DNA from: Limnoperna fortunei
Lineage: Eukaryota; Mollusca; Bivalvia; Mytilida; Modiolidae
Assembly: GCA_944474755.1 (NCBI GenBank)
Contig: OX104114.1
Coordinates: forward strand, 41,419,070 to 41,483,069
Direction: 5' to 3'
DNA length: 64,000 bases
The position numbers and the translations under genes were made by a program. Positions within the stretch are counted from its first letter, which is position 1; every line of letters begins with the position of its first letter. The notes under the pieces were generated by a model. It searched no databases. It saw only the letters and a list, made by a program, of their open reading frames with translations, and was not told the DNA's origin. This document shows, in pieces, positions 10,480-22,589 of the stretch.

Positions 10480-10518
10480 CCGCGTGTACATCTGTCAAAA
10501 CAACAGATGTACACGTGG
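10480..10518. repeat. 16-bp inverted repeat before the tandem array
   Basis: The arms at 10480-10495 and 10503-10518 (ACAGATGTACACGTGG and its near complement, one mismatch) flank a 7-nt loop. It lies 12 bp before the first tRNA-like unit. Confidence 0.8.
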
Positions 10519-10530
10519 TTTATATATATA

Positions 10531-10625
10531 GCGGATTTGGCCGAGGGGTCTAGACAGCTGGACATAGTGCAGGCGAATTGGTGCCACAGTGTCACAACGG
10601 TGTGAGTTCGAATCCCGCTGAGGGA
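10531..10625 (+). other. tRNA-like (class II, Leu/Ser-like) module, first of five
   Basis: It has an internal RNA polymerase III-type A box (TGGCCGAGGGGTCTAGAC) and B box (GAGTTCGAATCCC), about 65 bp apart. That spacing suits a tRNA with a long variable arm. The 5' AGCGGATT can pair with 3' AATCCCGCT only with a bulge, and the T stem has an A-C mismatch, so a working tRNA is unlikely. The same module heads each unit at 10982, 11423, 11857 and 12304. Individual copies vary: tgccgaagggg in the third and a changed B-box flank in the fifth. It is best read as a SINE-type head or tRNA relic captured in a satellite. Confidence 0.65.
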
Positions 10626-12555
10626 AAGCAAAAATTTGACAGTGTTAAAAATCTAATTCAAAACAGTGTTGGGCTTAATTTGTAGACGTATATATAAATA
10701 TTTGATATTAACCCTGTCTTTCTGATGTTTCAGAAATCCGCTGGATAGATATATTATATGGTTGTCACAATACTTAGACGTTTGTATAAAATTTTCTTAC
10801 TGTGACTGTATGACGAGTAACTTTGTCATCCTATATAATATATACAAAAATACTGAATTAGATTACTGTCAGATTAATACGTATTTGTTACGAAAATTCC
10901 ATCGTCACACGCTAGTACACATGTACTATGTCTATGTCGTACTACGATTCACCCCGGTTAATGAAGCTATATTTTTATATAGCGGATTTGGCCGAGGGGT
11001 CTAGACCGCTGGACATAGTGCAGGCGAATTGGTGCCACAGTGTCACAACGGTGTGAGTTCGAATCCCGCTGAGGGAAAGCAAAAATTTGACAGTGTTAAA
11101 AATCTAATTCAAAACAGTGTTGGGCTTTATTTGTAGACGTATATATAAATATTTGATATTAACCCTGTATTTCTGATGTTTCAGAAATCCGCTGGATAGA
11201 TATATTATATGGTTGTCACAATACTTAGACGTTTGTATATAATTTACTTACTGTGACTGTGACAAGTAACTTTGTCATCCTATATAATATATACAAAAAT
11301 GCTGAATTAGATTACTGTCAGATTAATACGTATTGGTTACGAAAATTCCATCGTCACACGCTAGTACACATGTACTATGTCCACGATTCACCCCGGTTAA
11401 TGAAGCTATATTTTTTTATATAGCGGATTTTGCCGAAGGGTCTAGACCGCTGGACATGGTGCAGGCGAATTGGTGCCTCAGTGTCACAACGGTGCGAGTT
11501 CGAATCCCGCTGAGGGAAAGCAAAAATTTGACAGTGTTTAAAATCTAATTCAAACAGTGTTGGGCTTAATTTGTAGACGTATATATAAATATTTGATATT
11601 AACCCTGTATTTCTGATGTTTCAGAAATCCGCTTGATAGATATATTATATGGTTGTCACAATACTTAGACGTTTGTATATAATTTACTTACAGTGACTGT
11701 ATGACAAGTAACTTTGTCATCCTATATAATATATACAAAAATGCTGAATTAGATTACTGTCAGATTAATACGTATTGGTTACGAAAATTCCATCGTCACA
11801 CGCTAGTACACATGTCTACGAATCACCCCGGTTAATGAAGCTATATTTTTTATATAGCGGATTTGGCCGAGGGGTCTAGACCGCTGGACATAGTGCAGGC
11901 GAATTGGTACCACAGTGTCACAACGGTGTGAGTTCGAATCCCGCTGAGGGAAAGCAAAAATTTGACAGTGTTTAAAATCTAATTCAAACAGTGTTGGGCT
12001 TAATTTGTAGACGTATATATAAATATTTCATATTAACCCTGTATTTCTGATGTTTCAGAAATCCGCTGGATAGATATATTATATGGTTGTCACAATACTT
12101 AGACGTTTGTATATAATTTACTTATTGTGACTATATAACAAGTAACTTTGTCATCCTATATAATATATACAAAAATGCTGAATTAGATTACTGTCAGATT
12201 AATACGTATTGGTTACGAAAATTCCATCGTCACACGCTAGTACACATGTACTATGTCTATGTCTACCATTCACCCCGGTTAATGAAGCTATATTTTTTAT
12301 ATAGCGGATTTGGCCGAGGGGTCTAGACCGCTGGACATAGTGCAGGCGAATTGGTGCCACAGTGTCACAACGGTATAAGTTCGAATCCCGCTGAGGGAAA
12401 GCAAAAATTTGACAGTGTTAAAAATCTAATTCAAACAGTGTTGGGCTTAATTTGTAGACGTATATATAAATATTTGATATTAACCCTGTATTTCTGATGT
12501 TTCAGAAATCCGCTGGATAGATATATGGTTGTCACAATACTTAGACGTTTGTATA
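10531..12555 (+). repeat. Tandem array of five ~440-bp units, each with a tRNA-like module
   Basis: Units begin at GCGGATTTGGCCGAGG-like positions 10531, 10982, 11423, 11857 and 12304 (spacings 451, 441, 434, 447); the last is cut at about 12555. Each unit starts with the tRNA-like module, continues through aaatttgacagtgtt and a TATATAAATATTTGATATTA segment, then a region holding tcatcctatataatatatac, and ends at accccggttaatgaagctata. Units differ by a few substitutions and short indels, so this is a local tandem amplification. Copies elsewhere in the window lie at 36.78-37.25 kb. Confidence 0.9.
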
Positions 12556-12775
12556 ATATTACTCAGTGATTGAAAAATATCATTCAACAAAATGAAAAGA
12601 AATCCCGGAATTCCAAAATCCATAGCGTAGAGACAAAGTAATTAAATAGAAACTGTTTTTGAATATTAACACTGATGCTTATAAAATATTTGATATATAT
12701 GATAATGTGAAGACGAGATGTCAATAACAACGAATTTCATTAAACATTTATCTAGTACACCAAAAAGCAAATCCG
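12556..12775. other. Non-coding AT-rich stretch
   Basis: Nothing recognised between the end of the tandem array and the next repeat. Confidence 0.5.
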
Positions 12776-12779
12776 TAAC

Positions 12780-13000
12780 GAAATATTGTAATTGAGTAAC
12801 ATGACGGGTGTTTAATTAGAGGCAGGCACTGCTAACTCGTCCGGAGCACCTAAAAACCCGCGGTTTTTTATTGGGTTACTCGCCCTTTTTTTGTGGTGTG
12901 TAGTGTTTTGTTTGTTTTTGATTTTTTTGGTTTGCGTTGTACATATCGTAGTCGATATTCGTCTCTTGTTGTTCGGTCGGTGTCCTTGCTATTTGTCTTC
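12780..13000 (-). repeat. Interspersed repeat, inverted relative to copy at 37.6-37.8 kb
   Basis: The ggcaggcactgcta...gagcacctaaaaaccc...gggttactc phrase is the diverged reverse complement of the sequence around 37610-37830 (GAGTAACCCGAACCC...GGTGCTCC...GCAGTGCTTGCC). The two are old copies of one family in opposite orientation. The short frames on the minus strand here (12868-13112) are not supported as genes. Confidence 0.65.
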
Positions 13001-13439
13001 GTATTTTTGTAAATGACATACACGACATTTGACAATTGGTACAACTGTAGCATGTCAGAAACAATTTCTGTTTTTTGGGCTCTTCAGCAATGAAAATAGC
13101 GATATTTTTCATTTACGCAAGCTTCACTTTCAAATATAACCCCAGGTCACCACCAGTCTACTACTCAGTTTGATTGGTTTCTTAACCCTCTTGCTGCCAC
13201 ACGGACATATGCGTCCATGTCCTTTTTTCAGACTAAAGTAACACTAAAATACAAAATGCTTTCTTTCATGATTGTAACCTAATAAAGTTGTATTATAATT
13301 ATTACCTTACTAAGTTTGGTTCTTAAACAACCGTTGGACACAAGTTACGTCAATTATTGTATGACGCCACAATTTCGAGACAAAAAGTACGCTGTCCTAC
13401 AATGTCGGAAATCGATCCTAATAACAAAGTAATGAGACA

Positions 13440-13501
13440 GCCGTCATTCTTATTTTTTATTTATTTATTATTTATTTATTTTTTTTTTTTGGGGGGGGGA
13501 G
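13440..13501. repeat. Low-complexity (TTTA)n, poly(T), poly(G) block
   Basis: A T-rich run with tatt periodicity passes into about 10 T and then nine G. No gene. Confidence 0.85.
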
Positions 13502-13629
13502 TGATATAAACGATGAACTGTACCTTTATTACGACGACGCAGATATTCCTACTGTTTCACCCTGGGACCCGTGTTGATATCGCAGGCTACGAGAAGCCTT
13601 TCCTTAAAATTGAGTCCCAACAAGATAAC

Positions 13630-14260
13630 ACATAAACGCTAATCCAATATATTATTGATAATCTTGCTGTCTTTTAATTCGTCCAATATACGTACCAAAT
13701 AATTTTGGTACTTTGGCGGATTAACTGATATTTTGCAGATAGACTTATGCGAATTGCTAAAAATAGAACACAAATTTCGAAAAATTTGCTGCCGTTTCTT
13801 ATAATTAAGAAATAATTCACGGAGGCTGTGGTTTATCATTGTTTTACCACGGGATAAAATAATACGACAGAAATGGTCATCCCGTGGTAAAACAATGATA
13901 AATCACAGCCTCCGTGAATTATTTCTATTCTAATAAGACAATTAGAGTACATTTTGTAATATTTTCGTACCTATAAAAAAACATTATTTCCGCCATAAAC
14001 TGGCTGTTCCGTCAATGTAACACACAATATATATTGCAACGGATAATTATAGCGCGTGTCGCTATTTATAAGATTTATACGTCATATGCAATAGCTTTCC
14101 GGTGGGAGTTACAGTTTTGTAATTAGAACAGCCATTTAAAACACGCCCTTCTCAGCGCGTGTTGCTCATAAATAAATCATTTTTTTACCACAGCTGTGGT
14201 CTCAAAGCCTTTAAAGCACGTCATATTATAATATTATTTTTACCATGAAATGAAATTCTG
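13630..14260. repeat. Fold-back repeat family copy, paired with 38.99-39.40 kb
   Basis: It contains a 47-bp inverted repeat (13808-13854 and 13880-13926, one mismatch seen, 25-nt loop). A tail follows with agctttccggtgggagtta, cgcccttctcagcgcg, tttaccacagctgtggt and tttaaagcacgtc. Each of these has a diverged counterpart in the same order at 38995-39400, so the two loci are copies of one element of at least ~450 bp. Confidence 0.7.
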
Positions 14261-16480
14261 TTGTCAATACAAAAATTGTTTTATTTCTAGAAACTTCTTA
14301 CAATTACTCATCTTTTCAGTGTCTTAGTGTTAATGATGACTGTTAGTTTGAAAATATGGATAATAATAACACATTCCGATAAGCTTGGTTATTTCAGCCT
14401 ATTCCGACCAATTAGGTTCCACTTATTGCTCAATTATATATCCACTGTAATGACAACTCGTTCGCTGTCCCGCGTGGTCAGCCAGGGTATGCTCAAGGTT
14501 AAAAAATCGGACCGGTAGTCGACTCGCTTAACCAGGTAAAAACAGCATAACACACGGACGGACGGGTCAAATACATAATACCCCCGTTGCGTGGGGTACA
14601 ATTATTACTTCTTTAAAATGTCCTTATCTTTTTTCAGTATTTAATCACGTACTGGTGTTAATATCTGGCCAAGGCAGGTTACTTATCTCACCGTGGTAAG
14701 ATATGTTTTGACATTGTAAAGTTCATTTACGATATACTCAATGAATTTCATGTGCCTACTAAAAGGAGATGTCAATTTGATGTATGTCATTTGTCCCTGA
14801 CCTAATTGGCATGGTTCAGTAACTGACAGTTTTGTGAGAAAACTCTTCTTGTTACTTTTTTGGTCTTTTAATCTGGCTGAGTGATTTGATTACCAATGAT
14901 CGTCTGTTTTTCGTCGATCGTCAGATTTTCCCATTTTGATCTTCTGCTATTAAACTACTTAATCCATTTTATCATAACTTAGCGTGGATGTGAAGTAGAT
15001 GGCTAAAATTTTGTTTTTCGTGTCGACCAAAAATTAAAAAGGGTCACTGAGGAAAGATAATTTGTTTTGACTGGGTTAATCTTCAAACCTCTACTATACT
15101 AGATATTAATTTACCGTGATCAATATCCAAGGCGAGATAATCCCAATAGAGATAGTTACTCGCCGCGGCGGTATAGTAACTCTTTAAAGAGAGTTAATAG
15201 TTTTTGTCTGTATGTCCCTAATACTCTTTCGTAACAACCATCCTGCCCAAACAATTTATTCGACCCAAATCATAAATTTTTGCGCATCTGGTTTGTTGTA
15301 TTAAGTGATAATATTTTTTGTAGTTAAAACTTATAATAAATAATAAATTCAAACAAAAGAATAAACTCAACAATTTTATTTTTGTAATTGGACATTTTTG
15401 AAAAAAAAGAGAACAACACAAAAACTGTTAGTTTCCCGTGGAATAATATATGACGTCAAATGGAGCGTGTCTCCATGACAATCAAATTTGTTTTCCATCT
15501 TCTCATAGAAAATATTTTCCAGCCAATCAAAAGTCAGCATTCTCGCAAAATTTATTTGTCTCATGTAAGTAAAAAAGGAAACCATGTCGGATTTGTGACT
15601 CGAAGGTCAGGACATGGTTTAATACCTGTCAAGTTTGTCTATGCCCAGGAGAGTGTTTTGAGAGATAACATAACAGGGACTTCAATAGACAGTAAGAATA
15701 TAAAAATTTCTATCAATGTTTGATTCTTAATGATTTTTAAATAATTATTGTTGGAAAACGTCATTATTATTGGTAAAAAGAGATATATTACATGATTGTA
15801 CGAACAAATGAATATTATTAAGGGTCATAATTACACAATTGTGAATTATACTGATGACGATACCACGAAATTCGGACTGCCAAAGTGCCGTGGTGTGGAC
15901 CTGCGGAACACTGATATAAACCGAGCCGAATTTGAATCTGGCAGCAAGATGGTTAAAACGCCATGTTTTTTTGTAAATTTTCGCGCGTTTTGTTCCGTCG
16001 GAAATTTCTGCCAGAATACAATTTAAATAAAATTTCTATCTGCTTCTTGTTGTCCGACTGTCGAGTTAAACTGATCATTCCCTGAAGAGTTATTTCCACA
16101 TTCGAGACATAAATCTATAAAAGCATTCTTTTGATTAACTGTATTTTATTTGAATTTGATTACCGGACGCCGGACGTTACGTCACAATTACTTTGTATCG
16201 GAATTACTTCAGTTACAGATAATATTCACGTAAATTTAGAGGCATCCTGAATGTTGCAAAGCAGTAAAAATTATGACTGGATTCATTGCTGGTGACCTGA
16301 CTATATATTCTAACTGGAAGTCCGCTTACTGTATTGAGAATATTTAGTCAGGATCTTAGGCTATCAGGATTTGTCGTTAACCTGGTATCCTGGTGCAATA
16401 TTTTTCATTGATGCAAGCTTCACTTCAAATATAATTATATCTGAAGGCCGCTTAGGCTCATGAGGATATCATCGTCAGGG
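14260..16480. other. No confident gene; scattered old repeats
   Basis: Small frames at 14327-14518, 15460-15723 and 15796-16026 show no recognisable domain. Around 15850-15960 the GC content rises and could be an exon relic, but no good splice pair was found. The phrase tttttcattgatgcaagcttcacttc near 16400 also occurs, diverged, near 13110, so part of this stretch is interspersed repeat. Confidence 0.45.
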
Positions 16481-16483
16481 TAC

Positions 16484-16650
16484 CAGAATAGATTTGTCGT
16501 TTGCGTAAGTGGCGGGAAAAGTCTCGCAGTTTGTCCAAATAAAACTGTACGACGGACTTTTGCAAACAACGTAAGATCCCCACAGAAAAAACATGGCTAA
16601 CTATAATGAAAAATTCCCGAAGCAAAAGACAAGTACGTTTTGCCATCTTC
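16484..16650. repeat. Interspersed repeat shared with 56.39-56.54 kb
   Basis: GGCGGGAAAAGTCTCGC-GTTTGTCC, a gcaaacaacg / gaaaacaacg phrase and attcccg-agcaaa occur in the same order and orientation in both places with substitutions. Two old copies of one family. Confidence 0.65.
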
Positions 16651-17075
16651 TATGTTATCTACAATTGATTTACGATTCCTCTGCAACATGTCGGACATCG
16701 GCTGGTCACTTATATACATCGTTACGTAAAGGCTAGGGATGACACTTCTCTGAGTTTTATCAAGTTTGTGACGATGAATATGTACGCTCAACTTAGTCTG
16801 GTTTCTTTCGGATGATATATTTGTATATTCCTAAGGCACAACTGAATATTACACAGGGAACCAACCTACAATCAACTATAGAGAGACATTTATTTTTTTC
16901 CGCGTTGACCTGGAAAATTTTTGGTTTTAGTTTATTCTCGACACTTTTAAACTTGTTAATGCTTACGTGGTTCTTGAGTGTGCCTTCATTGCAGAATAAG
17001 AAATGGTTTACGGCAGCAGGCAGCATGACTGCTGTGGCCCTAGTGACTGACTGTATTTATTTTTTATAGTTGGCT
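16650..17075. other. Unassigned; weak open frames on both strands
   Basis: A plus frame (16812-17069) and an overlapping minus frame (17026-16793) are open but match nothing I recognise. The stretch ends directly at an (AAAT)n tract, as 3' ends of some retroposons do, so it may be a retroposon tail. Confidence 0.3.
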
Positions 17076-17133
17076 TATAACTGACAAATAAATAAATAAA
17101 TAAATAAATAATATAAAATAAATAAATATATGT
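17076..17133 (+). repeat. (AAAT)n microsatellite
   Basis: About eight AAAT units followed by an interrupted stretch of the same unit. Confidence 0.9.
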
Positions 17134-17860
17134 CATCAGTTTTGTAATATTCTTGTAAAGAAAGAAGTTATATTTTACAAACAAGATGTCAAGGTATATT
17201 ATACCAGTTACCTACGTTACTACCCGGGTGTATGATGGGTACCAGCCTCAGACTTAACGGGTTTTATTGGTTTTAGTTCTGTTTTGGCGGCTCAGTTCAC
17301 ATTATTATTAACGTCAAGAGACAATGACGTCAACTTCCGATTTCATTCATATTTGGGTCATTATAAAAAAATCGAGGGATTTGCGTTCCAAATGTTTGCC
17401 TCATAATATTTTTTTAAAGATAAACGTATTTACATGTGTTTTTTTATTCTATTATGTTCTGGTGACTATATTTGTTAAGAATGTATCAAGAAAACATGAT
17501 TACTTCTTATGAATTTTCATAAAATTGACTTGAAAGGTCATAAGCACCCTAAAAACTGCCTGTTGCAAAATTAAAATTTCAACTTTATGTATTTTTTATA
17601 CCTCAAAAAATGCCATGATGCCATGAGAACAGTTGGAAAAATATGAAGATTTAGCCACAAAAATCGAAAAAGTTGAGTTAAACACATGCATACTTGTTTC
17701 TCTTGTCATTGATGTTAACCAAATATTTATATATAAACAATTACTTTAGCTAAAAAAAATAACTATTGAATACACAATCAAAATGCACATGTTGCATAAA
17801 TAAACTTCCTGTTTCTCAGGGAGCAGTTGTTGAAAAACAAAATATGGTGGTGTTTTTTTG
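17134..17860. other. Non-coding AT-rich stretch
   Basis: No supported gene. The frame 17324-17512 is short and without features. Confidence 0.5.
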
Positions 17861-17861
17861 A

Positions 17862-18650
17862 CAATTTTGTCAGTGATGTTACAGTCAGTGATGCTACCAT
17901 AAAAAAGTAACATCACTGATGATTTTGGTCACATCACTGACATAATTTTTTTTAATTTAAAGTTGATTATTTTGAAATTATCTAATTGTAGGTTAAAATA
18001 AGGCACACAACAATAAATTTTAGAATAATACAAACTCTTATAAATTGAATAATATTAATAAAACAATTATTTTTAAACAAATATTTACTATCAATCAAAG
18101 TTTTATCGAAAACCTAACATCACTGATAATTTAAACAAAAATATGGTGTACATATTTCAAAACTTACACTCATATAAAAGATAAAAATAAAGGTAAAATA
18201 ACATTTAAAATAAAGATGTGGATGGAAATACAAATATTTTGAAACATTATAATAGAAGTTTTTTGTAACATCACTGACTGAAAATAGTTACATTACTGAC
18301 AAAGAAATGGAAAGATGACACAGTTTTAATGTTCAAATATTCATATTTTGAGTGCAATATTATTAAATAAAATAGTGTAAATATGTTTGATGAGCTCCAT
18401 ATATCATTGTAAATTCCAAATGGTAACATGACTGACATTTATGGTAACATCAATGACAAATTTGTTAACATCAGTGACAATATTTGTTTAACTTTTAAAT
18501 AAAATCATTGTTACATAAAAATTAAACTTTTTTTATGTTACATTTCAATTTTGTTCATACAAAATCGTTTTATAGCATACATGTATTAATGCTGTTACAA
18601 GACGTTAAATTAGAGCCGTATACTTTATAATGTAACATCACTGACGTTTC
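17862..18650. repeat. Cluster of GTAACATCACTGAC motifs in both orientations
   Basis: The word GTAACATCACTGAC or a one- to two-base variant occurs about eleven times (near 17867, 17881, 17909, 17929, 18117, 18266, 18284, 18423, 18442, 18465 and 18631). The first two are in reverse orientation. Spacing is irregular (14 to about 190 bp) and the AT-rich spacers do not repeat, so it is not an ordinary tandem repeat. Confidence 0.75.
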
Positions 18651-18735
18651 AGTTGATTATTAATTATTTTCATATTTAAACATATTTTTCATATAAGATG
18701 ATGACTTATCACTTCTAAATTTAAATGTGTCGTTT

Positions 18736-19940
18736 ACTCAGTGGTGTAGACCGGTCTACATGGTTGTCGTTACCTCCGTGGTGTAGACCGGTCTACATAA
18801 TTATTGTTACTCAGTGTTGTAGATCGGTCTACATGATTGTCGTTACTCAGTAGTGTAGACCGGTCTACATGATTGTCGTTACCTATGTGGTGTAGACCGG
18901 TCCACATGATTGTTGTTACTCAATGGAGAAGACCGATCTACATGATTGTCGTTTACCCGTCTACAGAATTGATGTGAATTCAGTGTCTGGACCTGTCGAT
19001 AGAATTGTTGAACTCAGTGTGTAGACCTTTCTACAAAATTATCGTGAAATTATGTGTAGACAGGTCTACAGAATTGTAGTTTACTTAGTATTTAGACCGG
19101 TCTATATTATTGTTAAACTTAGTGTATAGAAAGGTCTACGGATTTGTCATTTACTCAGTGGTGTAGACCGGTCTACATAATTGTCGTTTGCTCAGTTTGT
19201 AGACCAGTCTACATAATTGTCGTTACTCAGTGGTGTAGACCGGTCTACATGATTGTCGTTACCTCCGTGTTGTAGACCTGTCTACATGATTATTGTTACT
19301 CAGTGGTGCAGACCGGTCTACATGATTGTCGTAACCTCCGTGGTGTAGACCGGTCTACAAAATTGTCGTTTACTCAGTGTGTATACCCGTCTACAGAATT
19401 GATGTGAACTCAGTGTCTTGACCCGTCTATAGAATTGTTGAAATTCTGTGTAGACTGGGCTAAAGAATTGAGTTTACTCAGATGGTTGACCGGTCTACAT
19501 GATTGTCGTTACTTCAATGGTGTAGACCTGTCTACATAGCTGTCGTGAACCTTTTTTTAAACAGATATACGTTTTATTGCACAGATTGCTGTAACCATAG
19601 ACTGGCCTACAAAATCATCGTAAACTGAATGTATAGTAGACCGGTCTACAAGATTGTCATTACCTCAGTGGTGTAGGCCAGTCTTGAAATGCCTTAAACT
19701 CAGTGTGTAGACCGGTCTACATGATTGTTAAACTTAGTGTATAGAAAGGTCAACGAAATTGTTGTAAACTCATTTTTTAACAGTTAGATAGACATTTTAT
19801 TGCACACATTAATGTTAACATACCTTTTAAGGGTACAGCATTTCCCGTGTAGACTGGTGTACAAAATGATTGTAAACTAATTGTATAGTAGACCGGTCTA
19901 CAAGATTGTCGTGAAATCATTGTGTAGACCAATGTCGTCT
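18736..19940 (+). repeat. Minisatellite, ~30 copies of a 33-38-bp unit with palindromic core
   Basis: The unit is roughly TGTAGACCGGTCTACA, then ATGATTGTCGTTACTCAGTG. The 16-bp core is self-complementary, and in many diverged units one half changes so that pairing weakens. Parts form a higher-order repeat of about 430 bp: the variant run with cccgtctacagaattgatg then gaccYgtcKatagaattgttg occurs near 18955-19005 and again near 19385-19435. The array is interrupted near 19550-19610 and 19760-19850 by a related T-rich segment (cattttattgcaca). Confidence 0.9.
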
Positions 19941-20500
19941 AATTATAGACCCCCAAATTTACGTATTCGGCCGGAAATATAACACTGACATTTTTGGTCC
20001 GAATATAATAGAATTTCAACCATCTTTATTAAATTCTGACTAGATATAACTTTGTTTGTCCCCCAAGCGACGTATTTAACTATCGTAGTTGAGTGACAAT
20101 TGAGATCGATGCGTTGGGGGACTTCATATCTTGTTATCTATATTATCAAACACATGTATGAACTTATCAGAAGGGAGTCCAAGCAGACCAGCGGATCCAT
20201 AATACCATTTACAAAATGGAAGCTAGCTGTCAGTGGCATAAACTCTAAGTATCACCGTAATTTGAAAGGAAACGGGAAAGAAACGTGATCGTTGGTCTAT
20301 GTAAATATGCCTGGAACCTTATATGCACAAGTCTAAAATTGTTGGCCTTTATAGTCTATACTGCAGATAAATGTGTGTATTACTAGTATCTAATAGTCCA
20401 ACGAGTATCATTATCACTTAAAACTCTATTTGTGAGTATATTTTGATCACTTCCGCAGTTATATCTGGTTCCTATGCTTTTAAATTACTTAATAATTAAT
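19941..20500. other. Non-coding spacer
   Basis: The frame at 20100-20288 is short and not recognised. No RNA gene or repeat identified. Confidence 0.5.
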
Positions 20501-20502
20501 AA

Positions 20503-20800
20503 AGGGTCTGGCTATAAAATTAATATGAAAAGCGGATCTATAAACTGTAAATTTTAGGGTTGTGGGGCTAAGTTTAATAAGAAATGCGGACCTATAGTAA
20601 ATTTTATGGGTCAATGGCTTTAATGTAACTTGGAAAATCGGACATGTAAACTGTACAATATATGGGTCTTGGGCTATTAAACTGATGAAAAAGGCGGATC
20701 CATAAACTATAAATAGTATGGGTCTGGGCCTATTAATCTTAACAGAAAGGTGGACCTATAAACTGTACATTTTATGGGTCCTGGACTTTTTATAATAAAA
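20503..20800 (+). repeat. Tandem repeat, ~5.5 copies of a ~55-bp unit
   Basis: Each unit reads approximately TGGGTC-TGGGCTATTAA, a variable A-rich part, GCGGATCTATAAACTGTA, then AATTTTA. Copies are diverged by substitutions and small indels. Confidence 0.85.
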
Positions 20801-20929
20801 ACACTAAAACTGCTTGGATCTTTGGGCCGTGCTACTGACTTTCATCTGACACCATTAATGGAAACACTTAAACATCATAAAAGTTTTGAGCTGTAACAAA
20901 TAGTGGTGTAATAATTTCTAGAAGTGAGC

Positions 20930-22580
20930 CGGTGGTAAAGATTTATATCCCATTGAACGGTAATCCTATACACTACCTTGTGTTGCCTGGGTTAAAGCAG
21001 TCTTACCGGACTACTAATGCCTCTGTAGAAAGAGAGAAACAACAACTACTTGATTACTATGTAGCAAAGACAACCTTTCAAGTGATCTTAATGAATACTT
21101 CATATTTATGCATATTTAATGATTACTTGAAAGCTGACTTCAGTGTAGGTAAATGTGACAATCTACGAATACTACTTGTTGATAAGTGGGGGCTACATAG
21201 GGAGATATATAACTACTTGACTAATGCATCATGTACAAAGATAAACAATCTCCATGTACAATACTTAAAATCAATGTGTAGGTAAGAGACAAAATACGAA
21301 GAATACTAAACTACTGAACCAATATATGAGGAAACACACTTCAGACTACTTGGAACTATTACAACTGTTGTGTGGATTTTAAATTGAGCATCACAACCTA
21401 TGACTTCACATGTGAAATCAACTTTTTAACCCTTAATACATTCTACACTTTGAAGATTCTTTAAAAAGTATCCTATAAATTTTAACAACTGTCAAAAACA
21501 ATTATAAATCTAACACCCATGCTATATTAGTGACAGTAGAAGGTGAATGTCTAAACTGTAATTACTCACTAGGATTGAAAGTCAGCATTTATTTTTTGTA
21601 ATGATAGTACCGGTGTTTAACTGAAGGCAATTTGTTCCTGATAGATCATTATACAAGAGAAATATTTTCTTAAGGTTTATTTATAGCAAGTTTTGTCATA
21701 CCATGTCATATATTTGAGACAAAGACATTAGCCCAATTTGAACTACAGATATCAAAATATGCTGACAGGCAAATGTTATACGTCTCTGGTTTTTAATGCA
21801 AAAAGCAACAAAAAGGCAGATGAATATTTAGTATTTATTGTCAATTCATTAATGTTCCTAGTATAAGATTCATTTCTGTCAGTAAATTACAGAGTATACA
21901 GTATACACGGCTACAATATTCTTAACTGTAACCTTCGACTTAAACTGTAATGAATTGATGTAAACTACTTGCAACAACTGACACCAGACGGAGTCCTTGC
22001 TAGGTAAAATCAAAACAACGGAGTGTTTTTGAAAACTGAGCAGAGTGCTAAGTAGGTAGAAAGTCTACTTCACCAGCGAGACTGTGTATTGCGCAACAAT
22101 ATGCAAGATAATTTTTCTACAGAGACCTGTTTAGATATAAAAAAATGCAAATTGTATTAGACTACTGACCTCTTTAGATCTGTAGGTGGGCACAAACTTT
22201 ATTTACCCTAGAACAACGTCTACATTAGTACCGAGACCAGTGTAGGTCTCATTTTAAAATCCACTTGGCCACTTTTACTGAAACCTGTACATGTATGAAT
22301 GTAGGAAGAAGCTACAGTCTATTTGATTACCAATCCCTGCATACGTAGAGACAAACTTTAAAATATACTTAACTAATGAGTCATCTGTAGCCAGCGAGAC
22401 AACTTAAAATGACTACATGACTATGAGCTCTGTGTTAAAATACAACCTACATAGTCTATTTGACAAACGAGGCTTTTCTGGGAAGACGCAACATACAAAG
22501 CCTCATGGGCTATTTACAGGCAGAGAGACTCCATGACTACAGAACCTTTTGTAGGTAGCGGTAATAACATACAACAACTA
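20930..22580 (+). repeat. Degenerate ~50-bp repeat array
   Basis: Phrases of the form CTACTTGACTACTAATG, then TGTAGGTAGAGAGACAAC and an A-rich part recur imperfectly across the segment (for example near 21008, 21049, 21211, 21308, 22160, 22380 and 22440). Divergence is high and a ~400-bp middle part is unclear. The open frame 20932-21285 is contained in this array and is probably not a gene. Confidence 0.45.
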
Positions 22581-22589
22581 GTTAGCTAA

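Noticed and set aside
10338..10631. Frames with long poly(Tyr-Ile) stretches
   Set aside because: Translation of the (TA)n microsatellite in several frames; no gene.
10531..12400. Five functional tRNA genes
   Set aside because: The boxes fit, but the acceptor stem needs a bulge, the T stem has mismatches, and the modules are part of a 440-bp satellite unit.
18736..19940. CRISPR array
   Set aside because: Regular repeats are present but the spacers are also repeats of each other. The genome is eukaryotic and no cas genes exist.
20932..21285. 117-codon gene on the plus strand
   Set aside because: It lies inside a degenerate tandem array, its start codon is not ATG, and its wording follows the repeat.
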